In this document: piece by piece, positions 44,628-53,228 of the stretch
Layout: every line of letters begins with the position of its first letter
How positions within the stretch are numbered: position 1 is the first letter of the stretch
Source of the DNA: Psychromonas sp030397575
Lineage (GTDB): Bacteria > Pseudomonadota > Gammaproteobacteria > Enterobacterales > Psychromonadaceae
Direction: 5' to 3' (one strand)
Assembly (NCBI RefSeq): GCF_046250175.1
Contig: NZ_CP176468.1
Length of the DNA stretch: 64,000 nt
Translations under genes and position numbers: made by a program
Notes under the pieces: model-generated
Databases searched by the model: none
What the model saw: the letters and a program-made list of their open reading frames with translations, nothing else
What the model was told of the DNA's origin: nothing

Positions 44628-44954
44628 TTAACTCTCTTTTTCCATTGTACATTTTAGTGGGTGTTGATTGTCTTTAGCATATTGAACAACTTGCATCACT
44701 TTTGTCTCAGCAATTTCAGCTGTAAAGGTCCCACAAATACCAATCCCTTTATAGTGAACGTTCAACATCACTTCTGTGGCTGCTTCATGATCTAATCGAA
44801 AAAAACGTTGTAACACATCAATAACGAAGTCCATTGGCGAATAATCATCATTATGTAATAACACATTATACATAGACGGCGGCACTAACTTTGTTTGTTC
44901 AGACTCAATTGTTGCCGATTCATTGCCAGTTTTTGGAGAATTTTTATCACTCAT
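44628..44954 (-). CDS. clpS: ATP-dependent Clp protease adaptor ClpS
   Basis: 108 aa. Delivers N-degron proteins (N-terminal Leu, Phe, Tyr, Trp) to ClpA. Core PPSMYNVLLHNDDYSPMDFV with the N-D-D-x-T/S pocket, EVMLNVHYKGIGICGTFTAE with the M and H pocket residues, ending QHPLKCTMEKES. The flexible N-terminal extension that engages ClpA is the first ~25 polar residues. Upstream of clpA on the same strand. Confidence 0.96.
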   Translation of the reverse strand: MSDKNSPKTGNESATIESEQTKLVPPSMYNVLLHNDDYSPMDFVIDVLQRFFRLDHEAATEVMLNVHYKGIGICGTFTAEIAETKVMQVVQYAKDNQHPLKCTMEKES

Positions 44955-45298
44955 TTTTTAGTCTAGTCTTCATTATTAAGGTTGTTGAAATAATTAGTCT
45001 TTTTATTCAAATAACGTTATGAGCTTCTCAATATTAATCATATAGGAAGACATAAAGCTAGTCATTTATATGTCACACTAACCATATTAAATATACGCAG
45101 TACATAATAACTAGGGAAGAAAAATATTTTCCTACTATGTAATCTGCTGATATAAGAAGCAGTTATCACCTCTTATTATACTAACAAACCTTAGAGTAAA
45201 GCTTAATCCTGTAGAGTGCAAACAGCAGTGCCTAAAACACTAATATATTACTTTTACTCTATACGACTGTGATAACTAGATTGATCAACTGTACGTAT
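44955..45298. other. Intergenic region between clpS and cheV, no gene seen
   Basis: 344 bp, strongly AT-rich. It must hold the clpS promoter and the cheV 3' region. Short hairpins (CTGCT...AGCAG at about 45147-45165; GGGAAGAAAAATATTTTCC at about 45113-45131) are visible, no ORF or T-run terminator I trust. Confidence 0.5.
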
Positions 45299-46252
45299 TT
45301 ATGATTCGATTTTTGCTTTCAAACGGCTTTGTACGACTTCAACTAAACGGTCAGGCTGGAATTTAGATAAAAATTCATTACACCCTACTTTTTCTACCAT
45401 GGCTTTATTAAAGTCACCACTCAAAGAAGTATTAAGCACTACAAACATATCTGACATACGAGGGTCATTACGAATCTCTGAGGTGAGTTTATAACCATCC
45501 ATCATAGGCATTTCAGCATCGGTGATCACCATTAGGATCTCATCTTCGATACACTTCCCTTGGTCTAACCACCCCTTTAATAGATTTAATGCTTCAAGGC
45601 CATTCTTGGCAGGGATAATCTCAACACCAAGTTGCTCTAGTGTATTCGCAACTTGTTTACGTGCCGTATATGAATCGTCGACATGTAAGATACGTTGTCC
45701 AACAAATTCTGGCAAAATATCCGGGTCTACAATACCTTCAGAAATATCAACCTTATAATTGAGGATCTCTGCAAGCACCTTTTCGACATCAATAATTTCA
45801 ATTAACCCAGTTAAATCGGATCTTGTTTCTTCTTTAAGTTTGGTAATAGCCGTTAAGTAATGGTATCGACCAACCGTTGAAGGAGGCTCCATTATTTCGC
45901 CCCAAGTCATGTTAACAATATGCTCAACCTTACCTACTAAAAACCCCTGAATGGTTCGGTTGTATTCAGTAATAATAAGATTAGATTCGCTATCAGGCAC
46001 TAAAGGCTGCAAACCAATGGCTGCTTTTAAATTAATCACAGGAATGGACTCACCACGGATAGCAACAACACCATCAATATGCGGGTGAGAATTGGGTAGT
46101 TTATTGAAGCGAGGCAACTTAACGACCTCTTTTACCTTAAACACATTCAGTGCAAAAAGCTGTCGCCCAGACAAATGAAACAGTAATAACTCTAAACGGT
46201 TTTCACCCACTAGATTGGTGCGCTTATCGATATTTTCCAATAAGTTAGTCAT
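45299..46252 (-). CDS. cheV: Chemotaxis protein CheV
   Basis: 317 aa from the ATG at 46252 with AGGGA 8 bp upstream (the longer frame to 46273 lacks a site). N-terminal CheW domain, residues ~20-165 (LLFHLSGRQLFALNVFKVKE, GVVAIRGESIPVINLKAAIG), which couples receptors to CheA. C-terminal receiver domain from ~residue 190: ILHVDDSYTARKQ with the acidic pair, phosphoacceptor Asp in MVITDAEMPMMDGYKLTSEI, Thr/Ser in LNTSLSGD, Lys in FLSKFQPD. Proposed to tune kinase coupling. An MCP gene lies 0.9 kb away. Confidence 0.93.
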   Translation of the reverse strand: MTNLLENIDKRTNLVGENRLELLLFHLSGRQLFALNVFKVKEVVKLPRFNKLPNSHPHIDGVVAIRGESIPVINLKAAIGLQPLVPDSESNLIITEYNRTIQGFLVGKVEHIVNMTWGEIMEPPSTVGRYHYLTAITKLKEETRSDLTGLIEIIDVEKVLAEILNYKVDISEGIVDPDILPEFVGQRILHVDDSYTARKQVANTLEQLGVEIIPAKNGLEALNLLKGWLDQGKCIEDEILMVITDAEMPMMDGYKLTSEIRNDPRMSDMFVVLNTSLSGDFNKAMVEKVGCNEFLSKFQPDRLVEVVQSRLKAKIES

Positions 46253-46423
46253 ATTTATATCCCTATAAAACAAGTCGTGTATTTAATCATTATCACGTTT
46301 AATATAATCACTAAAATACTGAGATAATAAACGGTCTACTTATACCAATTACAATAATTATAGCGGCGATGGATCAAAGTGGCTGCTATTCAGCACCTTA
46401 TCATGTCAACACAGCTGTTTATA

Positions 46424-46999
46424 TTATATGTTGCCCTTTGATAACCCACTTAACAAAGTAGATAATCGCTGAATTTTTATGTTCGATAACTGCCTGTAAT
46501 CAAAGTAAGGACAAACGATCACTCGTTGACTTACATTGATTGCAAACTCTTCATCTAGCCACAATAACGGGTCTTTTAATTGCTCTGTTTTTATTAACTG
46601 CTTTGCATAAGTTCTACCACAGATAATATGTACAGTTTGAGATCTTCTTTTACCATCATAGTCATTATCAATCACTAAACTTGATGCATTAAATAGTAAC
46701 GCTGTTTGGCTCCCTTCCTGCAATAAATATTGATCTCGATAAGATTGCCAAGTTGGTGCAGATAAAGAAAACTTAAAGTGCTCTGGGTTTAAGGCATAAA
46801 GTAATTTGGCGTAAACATTAAACACCTTCCTCCAACCATTTCCACATACTTTACCAATGCTATCAACATCAGTGGATTGCAAAGGAGTCACTCTACTTAA
46901 CGCTTGCCATTGCGGCATATTCGGTTGATTTTGAATATACACAGCAAAAGTAAAGTCAGCATCTCCTAGACCAATACAAACCTGTTTTTTATCTACCAC
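46424..46999 (-). CDS. Hypothetical protein (possibly DUF6942)
   Basis: 191 aa from a GTG with no convincing ribosome-binding site. No signal peptide or membrane segment. Contains GNGWRKVFNVYAKLLYALNP, TWQSYRDQYLLQEGSQTALL and a C-terminal VIVCPYFDYRQLSNIKIQRL. The combination recalls an uncharacterised family of Vibrio/Shewanella relatives that I believe is named DUF6942; that name is from memory and unsure. FDYRQLS is a DNA-glycosylase-like or nuclease-like C-terminal pattern only by loose eye. Lies between cheV and an MCP gene, divergent from the MCP. Confidence 0.55.
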   Translation of the reverse strand: MVDKKQVCIGLGDADFTFAVYIQNQPNMPQWQALSRVTPLQSTDVDSIGKVCGNGWRKVFNVYAKLLYALNPEHFKFSLSAPTWQSYRDQYLLQEGSQTALLFNASSLVIDNDYDGKRRSQTVHIICGRTYAKQLIKTEQLKDPLLWLDEEFAINVSQRVIVCPYFDYRQLSNIKIQRLSTLLSGLSKGNI

Positions 47000-47184
47000 T
47001 CCACTATCACCCTATTAAACCAAAAAACCACGCAAAAAACACCTCATTAGAGATAGAAAAGAGACTTATAACAATGTTACTATCCCGCGCATTCTTTATC
47101 TACCTTACTAAGGTAGATACTAGTATTGATAACTTATTTTTATTAATACCAATTTTAATCTTCAACCCACTCAAGAGCCATTAC

Positions 47185-49089
47185 ATGTATCTTAACTTCA
47201 AAGGTCGAATCGTTTCTGCTGCGATTATAATGTTAACCGTTGCAACAGCCACACTCTCTTTTATCTCCTACACTCAACAATCAAACATCACCATAGACAA
47301 TGTTGATCGTTACTCTATGCTAAACCTATCCAGTAACGGTGATAAAATTCATGAGTTTATCGATAGAATTAATAGAAGCATCAGTACCTCTGCAGAACTT
47401 TTTTCAACAAGAAGTGATGATATTAATACCATTACTAGTCTAATGTTATTACAACGTTCCACAGAAGCCTCTGCCATCGTAGTGGGATATGAAGATGGCT
47501 TAGCTTTTAACAGTAATAAAGGAAAATATGCGGCCAGTTATGACCCTCGCACTCGTGGCTGGTATCAACAAGCAAAACGTAAAGGCACGACGATTATCAC
47601 AGATATTTATACAGGCAGTAGTACAGGCCGTTTAATGGTCAGTATTGCAGCACCTTTTTACAGTAACAATGTGATGCAAGGTGTATTACTGGCTGACGTT
47701 GAGCTGAACGGATTACAGCTAATGGTTGATAACACCGTATTTTCAGACGCGACAGCAACACTTTATACTGATAAAGGATTAGTATTAGCTTCTTCTAATC
47801 GCACTTTAATCTCAGGTAAAAGTCGCATTGCAGATACTAAAGCCTTATTACCTTTTAAAAATCAGTTATTGAATGAACAACAAGGGTCTTTCTCATACCG
47901 TGGTAATGGCCAAAATAACGTTAATTACTTTGAATCAATTAAGATTGATGACAATACCCATTGGCACCTATTAATCACATTGGATGAATCAGTGGTTTAC
48001 CAAGTTGTAGATCAGTCTTTAAAAACCAGCTTGCTTAGCACTATTGCCTTAATTCTGATTGGTTCATTGGTCATATACTTATTACTGAGTTACACCTACA
48101 GACCTATGATTGCACTAAAGAATACCGTACAAGCACTCTCAAGTGGCCACGGTGATTTAACTAAACGTTTACCTGTGACGAGCCAGGACGACCTAGGGCA
48201 AATATCAGCAAACATTAATACCTTTATTGATAACCTCCAACATATGATGCTAGATATCGCTAAAGCATCTTCTCGTATTGACTCGAGCATCCATGGTTTA
48301 CAAACATTAACCGAAGAGAACAAACAGACCTTTAATCAACATAAAATTGAAACAGAGCAAGCCGTTACAGCCTTGGAAGAGATGAATGCCACTTCCCAAG
48401 ATGTCGCTAAAAATACATCAGGTGCCGTTGAATTTACCAGTAAAACCAATACCCAAACAGAACAGTCGAAAGTAGTAGTTCGTAACGCAACACAAACAGT
48501 AACAGAACTCGTTAAAAGTGTTGATGATGTATCTAAAAACATCTCTGAAATGGGATTACAAATATCTGAAATCTCAAAAGTATTAGGGATTATTGGTGAA
48601 ATAGCCGACCAAACTAATCTGCTTGCCTTGAATGCGGCGATTGAAGCAGCTAGAGCAGGCGAGCATGGTCGAGGGTTTGCGGTCGTTGCCGATGAAGTAC
48701 GTGCGTTGGCTTCAAGAACACAACAAAGTACTACGGAAATTCAACACACCATTAACCGACTCACCACCAGCGGTAACACAGTGACGCAGACCATGAAAGC
48801 AACACGAACCAGTTGTGAAGAAACCTCATTACAGATCAACTTAGTGGTTACAGATCTAGATGATATTAGCTTGTCCGTTGAAGAGTTAAACGCGATTAAT
48901 GTGCAAATAGCTACAGCAGCAGAAGAGCAAAGCGCCGTATCCCATGAGATAAATAAGAATATGGCAAAAATTAGCGAGATGGTGGAGCGAATTGCAACCA
49001 GTGGTGACGATGTAAATCACGAAGCCATCAACCTCGCCGATGCAAATTTGCATCTTGCTGATATAGTTAAACAATTCAAACTACAGTAA
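47185..49089 (+). CDS. Methyl-accepting chemotaxis protein
   Basis: 634 aa from the ATG at 47185, with AAGAG about 9 bp upstream; the frame also opens at 47074 but that would put 37 odd residues before the first helix. First membrane segment GRIVSAAIIMLTVATATLSF, then a ~250-residue periplasmic dCache domain (PRTRGWYQQAKRKGTTIITD is the Cache ligand-pocket motif W-Y...D), second segment LLSTIALILIGSLVIYLLLS, HAMP, and the signalling domain with the hairpin tip IADQTNLLALNAAIEAARAG. The Cache pocket suggests amino-acid or organic-acid ligands. No C-terminal CheR/CheB pentapeptide (ends KQFKLQ). Confidence 0.9.
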   Translation: MYLNFKGRIVSAAIIMLTVATATLSFISYTQQSNITIDNVDRYSMLNLSSNGDKIHEFIDRINRSISTSAELFSTRSDDINTITSLMLLQRSTEASAIVVGYEDGLAFNSNKGKYAASYDPRTRGWYQQAKRKGTTIITDIYTGSSTGRLMVSIAAPFYSNNVMQGVLLADVELNGLQLMVDNTVFSDATATLYTDKGLVLASSNRTLISGKSRIADTKALLPFKNQLLNEQQGSFSYRGNGQNNVNYFESIKIDDNTHWHLLITLDESVVYQVVDQSLKTSLLSTIALILIGSLVIYLLLSYTYRPMIALKNTVQALSSGHGDLTKRLPVTSQDDLGQISANINTFIDNLQHMMLDIAKASSRIDSSIHGLQTLTEENKQTFNQHKIETEQAVTALEEMNATSQDVAKNTSGAVEFTSKTNTQTEQSKVVVRNATQTVTELVKSVDDVSKNISEMGLQISEISKVLGIIGEIADQTNLLALNAAIEAARAGEHGRGFAVVADEVRALASRTQQSTTEIQHTINRLTTSGNTVTQTMKATRTSCEETSLQINLVVTDLDDISLSVEELNAINVQIATAAEEQSAVSHEINKNMAKISEMVERIATSGDDVNHEAINLADANLHLADIVKQFKLQ

Positions 49090-49113
49090 TTAACCATTTA
49101 GCCAGATTAAATG

Positions 49114-49144
49114 AAAAAGAAGAGCTTATTAAGCTCTTCTTTTG
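49114..49144. terminator. Terminator between MCP and nrdG
   Basis: AAAAGAAGAGCTTA directly followed by its near-perfect complement TTAAGCTCTTCTTTT, then GTTTTTG. Lies between convergent genes and can act both ways. Confidence 0.9.
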
Positions 49145-49162
49145 TTTTTGCTGCTGAATGAC

Positions 49163-49624
49163 TTATAAATAATGAATAACTTGGTTCGAACTGCCGCGCC
49201 AAGCCAATGAAGGATCAGCAAGATCTTTTTCAAACTTACCATCGATCAATACATCCACCAGCTCAATAACTTGTTTCTGTTTAACATTAAGCTCCGCTAA
49301 CAAATATCCAGTCCACATCCAAATATCCTTACCTTCACATTCACGTTTGACCCGTTTTAAAAGTGCTAAAACTTGATCAACGTTCGCAGGGTGTAAGGGG
49401 TCTCCCCCAGACAAGGTAAGCCCCTGCTTTACAATACGTTGATCATTTAAATCATCAATAATCTGCTGTTCAAGCTGCTCGGTAAATAACTGCCCCGCAG
49501 TTAAAGACCAAGTTGATTGGTTATAACAGCCTTTACACTGATGTACACAACCAGAAACAAATAAGGTACAACGAGTACCTTCGCCATTAACCACGTCGAC
49601 TGGGTAATATTTAGAATAATGCAT
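49163..49624 (-). CDS. nrdG: Anaerobic ribonucleotide reductase activating protein
   Basis: 153 aa. Radical-SAM enzyme that makes the glycyl radical on NrdD. The iron-sulfur motif is C-V-H-Q-C-K-G-C in VSGCVHQCKGCYNQSTW (about residues 26-33), a CX3CX2C as required; GLTLSGGDPLHPANVD is the SAM 'GGE/GGD' motif. Ends LAWRGSSNQVIHYL. 31 bp after nrdD and surely co-transcribed. Confidence 0.97.
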   Translation of the reverse strand: MHYSKYYPVDVVNGEGTRCTLFVSGCVHQCKGCYNQSTWSLTAGQLFTEQLEQQIIDDLNDQRIVKQGLTLSGGDPLHPANVDQVLALLKRVKRECEGKDIWMWTGYLLAELNVKQKQVIELVDVLIDGKFEKDLADPSLAWRGSSNQVIHYL

Positions 49625-49654
49625 AACTGATGCCTCAGTGGTAATTATAAATTG

Positions 49655-51799
49655 TTATAAATGCTTCACTCTGCGCTTTACCTCTTCTTGTTTTCCTTGA
49701 TTAAAAGGTCTGGCATCTGGACTACCTAAATACCCACAAACACGGCGTGTCACAGCGACTTTTTCAGGATCGGAATTACCACAACTCGGGCACACAAAAC
49801 CTTTACTGGTACAATCAAACTCGCCTGTGAAACCACACTCATAACACTCATCAATAGGCGTGTTTGTCCCATAATAGGGAACCCTGTTGTAGCTATAGTC
49901 CCAAACATTTTCTAAGGCTTTTAAGTTATGTTGCATATTCGGGTATTCGCCATAACAGATAAAACCACCGTTACTAATGGCAGGGTAAACCATTTCAAAA
50001 TCAATTTTATCGTAAGGGTTTACCGACTTTTCAACATCTAAATGAAATGAATTAGTGTAATAACCTTTGTCTGTTACACCGCTAATCACACCAAACTCCT
50101 TTGTATCTAATCGACAAAAACGATCACATAAATTTTCAGAAGGAGTGGAATATAAACTAAAGGCATAACCAGATTGCGTAGACCAGTCTTGCACAGCTTG
50201 TTTTAATACCTGGAGTATTTGTTGAGACTTTTGTTGCTTAACTTCATTATCAAAAATATGCTGATCATGACCAAATAAAGCATTTACCGTTTCATGCAAG
50301 CCAATATAGCCCAGAGAGATTGAAGCACGGCCATGCTTAAATACATCAGCCACACAATCATCTGCTTTTAATCTGACCCCACAAGCGCCTTCCATATATA
50401 AAATAGGTGCCACACTTGCTTTAACGTCACTCAATCGCTCAATACGGGTATCTAAGGCTTTTTTAAGTAAATGTAGCCGTTCAGCTAATAATTCATCAAA
50501 CACCTTTTGCTCACCCTTTGCTTGCAAGGCGATTCGAGGTAAGTTAATACTTACAACCCCTAAATTACCTCTGCCATCATGAATCAATTCTGAATCTATT
50601 TCGCCATCATCAGTAACAGAAGTCTGTTGATAACGGTCGAGAAAGCTTCGACACCCCATTGGGGTTTTAAAGGAGCCAGTCACCTCAACCACTTTGTCAT
50701 AATTTAAAATATCAGGATACATTCGCTTTGATGCACAACGTAAAGCCAATTGCTTAATATCGTAGTTTTGGTCATCTTCTTTTAAATTGATGCCGTCTTT
50801 AATAGCAAATACCAACTTCGGAAATATAGCCGTTTTTCTATTTTTCCCTAATCCAGCAATACGGTTTTTTAAAATAGCGCGTTGAATCAAACGCGACTGC
50901 CAATCAACTCCTAAACCAAAACCAAAAGTGACAAAAGGAGTCTGCCCATTAGCGGTATGTAGAGTATTCACTTCGTATTCTAATGATTGAAATGCGTTGT
51001 AACATTCAATTTCTGTTTGTTGTGTTGCATAGGCGTGAGCATCTTCGATCCCCCACTGTTTCGCAGTCAATAAATGCTTTTCAAAGCTTTTTGTCACATA
51101 GGGCGCCAAAATAGTATCGATAGCATTAATCGTGGTTCCACCATAAATATGACTGGCCACCTGTGCAATGATTTGAGCGGTCACTGCGGTTGCCGTTGAA
51201 ATTGACTTGGGCTCTTCAATTTCCGCATTTCCCATTTTAAAGCCCTGGGTAAACATCCCCTTAATATCGATCAACATGCAATTAAACATCGGAAAAAATG
51301 GTGCATAATCTAAGTCATGATAATGAATTTCACCACGATCATGCGCTTGCACTACCTCTCGTGGCAACATATAAGATTTAGCATAATGCTTAGCAATAAT
51401 GCCGGCTAATAAATCACGTTGAGTGGGGATGACTTTGCCGTCCTTATTAGCATTTTCATTCAACAAAGAGGCATTACTCTGTTCAATTAACCCGTTTATT
51501 TCATGGTTTAACTGACTTTTTCGTTCACGTGCAATATCTCTATCATGGCGATATTCAATATAAATCCGCGCCAATTCAATATGACCATTTTTCATTAAAC
51601 TGGCTTCAACTGCATCTTGAATATGGTGAATGTCTACTTCTTCCAACATTGACAAGGACTTACTTACTTCCTTTACAATAAGATCAGGTTGTATTTTATT
51701 ATCTTTAATTACCAATGCAGCTTTACTTATCGCCGCTTTAATACGCGATCCGTCAAAGGGAACTTGGCTACCATCTCGCTTGATCACAACAGGTTTCAT
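49655..51799 (-). CDS. nrdD: Anaerobic ribonucleoside-triphosphate reductase (class III)
   Basis: 714 aa from the ATG at 51799 (GGAG 6 bp upstream); the frame runs to a TTG at 51811. N-terminal ATP-cone (VIKRDGSQVPFDGSRIKAAI) gives allosteric control. Catalytic barrel with GCRSFLDRYQQ (active Cys) and NFVFGFGL-type region, then the C-terminal zinc site CYECGFTG...CPSCG and the glycyl radical loop RRVCGYLGSPDARPFNQGKQ (Gly in C-G-Y-L). Makes dNTPs without oxygen, with formate as reductant. Confidence 0.97.
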   Translation of the reverse strand: MKPVVIKRDGSQVPFDGSRIKAAISKAALVIKDNKIQPDLIVKEVSKSLSMLEEVDIHHIQDAVEASLMKNGHIELARIYIEYRHDRDIARERKSQLNHEINGLIEQSNASLLNENANKDGKVIPTQRDLLAGIIAKHYAKSYMLPREVVQAHDRGEIHYHDLDYAPFFPMFNCMLIDIKGMFTQGFKMGNAEIEEPKSISTATAVTAQIIAQVASHIYGGTTINAIDTILAPYVTKSFEKHLLTAKQWGIEDAHAYATQQTEIECYNAFQSLEYEVNTLHTANGQTPFVTFGFGLGVDWQSRLIQRAILKNRIAGLGKNRKTAIFPKLVFAIKDGINLKEDDQNYDIKQLALRCASKRMYPDILNYDKVVEVTGSFKTPMGCRSFLDRYQQTSVTDDGEIDSELIHDGRGNLGVVSINLPRIALQAKGEQKVFDELLAERLHLLKKALDTRIERLSDVKASVAPILYMEGACGVRLKADDCVADVFKHGRASISLGYIGLHETVNALFGHDQHIFDNEVKQQKSQQILQVLKQAVQDWSTQSGYAFSLYSTPSENLCDRFCRLDTKEFGVISGVTDKGYYTNSFHLDVEKSVNPYDKIDFEMVYPAISNGGFICYGEYPNMQHNLKALENVWDYSYNRVPYYGTNTPIDECYECGFTGEFDCTSKGFVCPSCGNSDPEKVAVTRRVCGYLGSPDARPFNQGKQEEVKRRVKHL

Positions 51800-51812
51800 T
51801 AACCACTCCAAA

Positions 51813-51860
51813 ACACAATATATAGTGATAAATTACTATACTTAACACCAGATATAGATT
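51813..51860 (-). promoter_or_regulatory. Two NrdR boxes upstream of nrdD
   Basis: Box 1 ACACAATATATAGTGA (51813-51828) is nearly the consensus acaCwAtATaTwGtgt; box 2 ACACCAGATATAGATT (51845-51860) is weaker. Their starts are 32 bp apart, about three helical turns, the known spacing for cooperative NrdR binding. They overlap a likely -10 (TATAGT, 51835-51840, minus strand). Confidence 0.8.
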
Positions 51861-51861
51861 A

Positions 51862-51875
51862 TTGATGCAAATCAA
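51862..51875 (-). promoter_or_regulatory. FNR box upstream of nrdD
   Basis: TTGATGCAAATCAA matches the FNR consensus TTGAT-N4-ATCAA exactly. Its centre is about 41 bp upstream of the start predicted from the TATAGT -10, the class II activator position. Predicts oxygen-limited induction of nrdDG. Confidence 0.85.
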
Positions 51876-52079
51876 GTTTGTAAAAGGAGCATCGACAATA
51901 GTAAAAAAGTAGAAGATTAAGCAACAAAAAAACCTTTTGCTGACTTGAATCGTAAGATAAATGAATAAATCACCAAAATTGACTTCATTTTCACACTGAA
52001 ATAGGCTGATTTTGTTGTTACAATACCTCTCTTTTTTTATGCATAAAATAACCTACGGTCAGTAGTGGAATTATTATTT

Positions 52080-52658
52080 ATGAGCGATTACTTTTTACTC
52101 TTTTTTGGCACAGTATTAGTGAACAACTTTGTGCTAGTAAAGTTTTTAGGTCTATGCCCATTCTTAGGGGTATCTAATAAAATTGAAACAGCCGTTGGTA
52201 TGTCTTTGGCAACCACTTTTGTTTTAACCTTAACAGCGGCACTTTCTTATATTGTAAATAATTACTTACTTGAGCCACTAGGCTTACATTATTTGCAAAC
52301 ATTGAGCTTTATCTTAGTTATCGCCGTAGTAGTACAATTTACCGAAATGGTCATGAATAAAACCAGCCCAACACTATATCGTTTGCTGGGCATATTCCTG
52401 CCGCTAATCACCACTAACTGTGCCATTTTAGGCTTAGCTTTATTAAACTTAACTGAGCAACATAATTTTGCGCAGTCAGTAATTTATGGATTAGGTGCAG
52501 GCGTAGGTTTTTCCTTAGTGCTTATTTTATTTTCTTCTATTCGTGAGCGTCTCAGCGCCGCGGATATTCCATTACCTTTTAAAGGAGCATCTATCGCTAT
52601 GATTACAGCAGGTTTAATGTCGTTAGCATTCATGGGCTTTACTGGGTTAATTAAATGA
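52080..52658 (+). CDS. rnfA: Rnf complex subunit RnfA
   Basis: 192 aa from the ATG at 52080 (exact family length; a GTG at 52065 lies in frame). Six membrane segments. Paralogue of NqrE: LVNNFVLVKFLGLCPFLGVS and PLITTNCAILGLALLNL hold the two iron-ligand cysteines shared with RnfE. Part of rnfABCDGE-nth, the E. coli rsx order. Confidence 0.96.
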   Translation: MSDYFLLFFGTVLVNNFVLVKFLGLCPFLGVSNKIETAVGMSLATTFVLTLTAALSYIVNNYLLEPLGLHYLQTLSFILVIAVVVQFTEMVMNKTSPTLYRLLGIFLPLITTNCAILGLALLNLTEQHNFAQSVIYGLGAGVGFSLVLILFSSIRERLSAADIPLPFKGASIAMITAGLMSLAFMGFTGLIK

Positions 52659-53227
52659 TCATCAGTATTATTATTGCCATTGTAACCTTAGGTGTTTTAG
52701 GGCTCATTTTTGGTTCTCTTTTGGGCTACTCATCGATTCGCTTTAAAGTAAAAGAAGATCCAATTGTAGAAGAGTTGGATGCCATGCTGCCACAAACACA
52801 ATGTGGACAATGTGGTTACCCTGGTTGTAAGCCTTATGCCAAAGCCATCGCAGAAGGCGACGATATTAATAAATGTCCTCCTGGTGGTGAAGCCGTTATG
52901 CAACAACTTGCAGATCGCATGGGGATTGAGCCTAAGCAATTAGAAGGCGAAGAAAAGCCTAAAATGATCGCATTTATTCGTGAAGATGAATGTATCGGCT
53001 GTACCAAGTGTATTCAAGCGTGCCCTGTTGACGCCATTTTAGGGGCAACTCGACAAATGCACACAGTAATCACAGACGAATGTACCGGCTGTGAGTTGTG
53101 TGTTGCACCATGCCCAACAGATTGTATTGATATGCTACCTATCCAAATTACCACACAAAACTGGCAGTGGAATTTACAAACTATCCCAACAAAAACTATC
53201 TCAACCGACAGTAGCAACGAGCCGTAA
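52655..53227 (+). CDS. rnfB: Rnf complex ferredoxin subunit RnfB
   Basis: 190 aa. Overlaps rnfA by ATGA. N-terminal membrane anchor, then a 4Fe-4S FeS domain (MLPQTQCGQCGYPGCKPYAK...CPPGG) and two ferredoxin clusters (CIGCTKCIQACPVDAI; CTGCELCVAPCPTDCI). Passes electrons between RnfC and the membrane core. Confidence 0.96.
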   Translation: MIISIIIAIVTLGVLGLIFGSLLGYSSIRFKVKEDPIVEELDAMLPQTQCGQCGYPGCKPYAKAIAEGDDINKCPPGGEAVMQQLADRMGIEPKQLEGEEKPKMIAFIREDECIGCTKCIQACPVDAILGATRQMHTVITDECTGCELCVAPCPTDCIDMLPIQITTQNWQWNLQTIPTKTISTDSSNEP

Positions 53228-53228
53228 C

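Noticed and set aside
47074..47184. Upstream start of the MCP
   Set aside because: Adds a stretch without family similarity and a third hydrophobic segment; a better ribosome-binding site precedes the inner ATG.
53091..53228. Longer start of rnfC
   Set aside because: The extra 46 codons lie wholly inside rnfB; the ATG at 53229 directly after the rnfB stop fits the family N-terminus.
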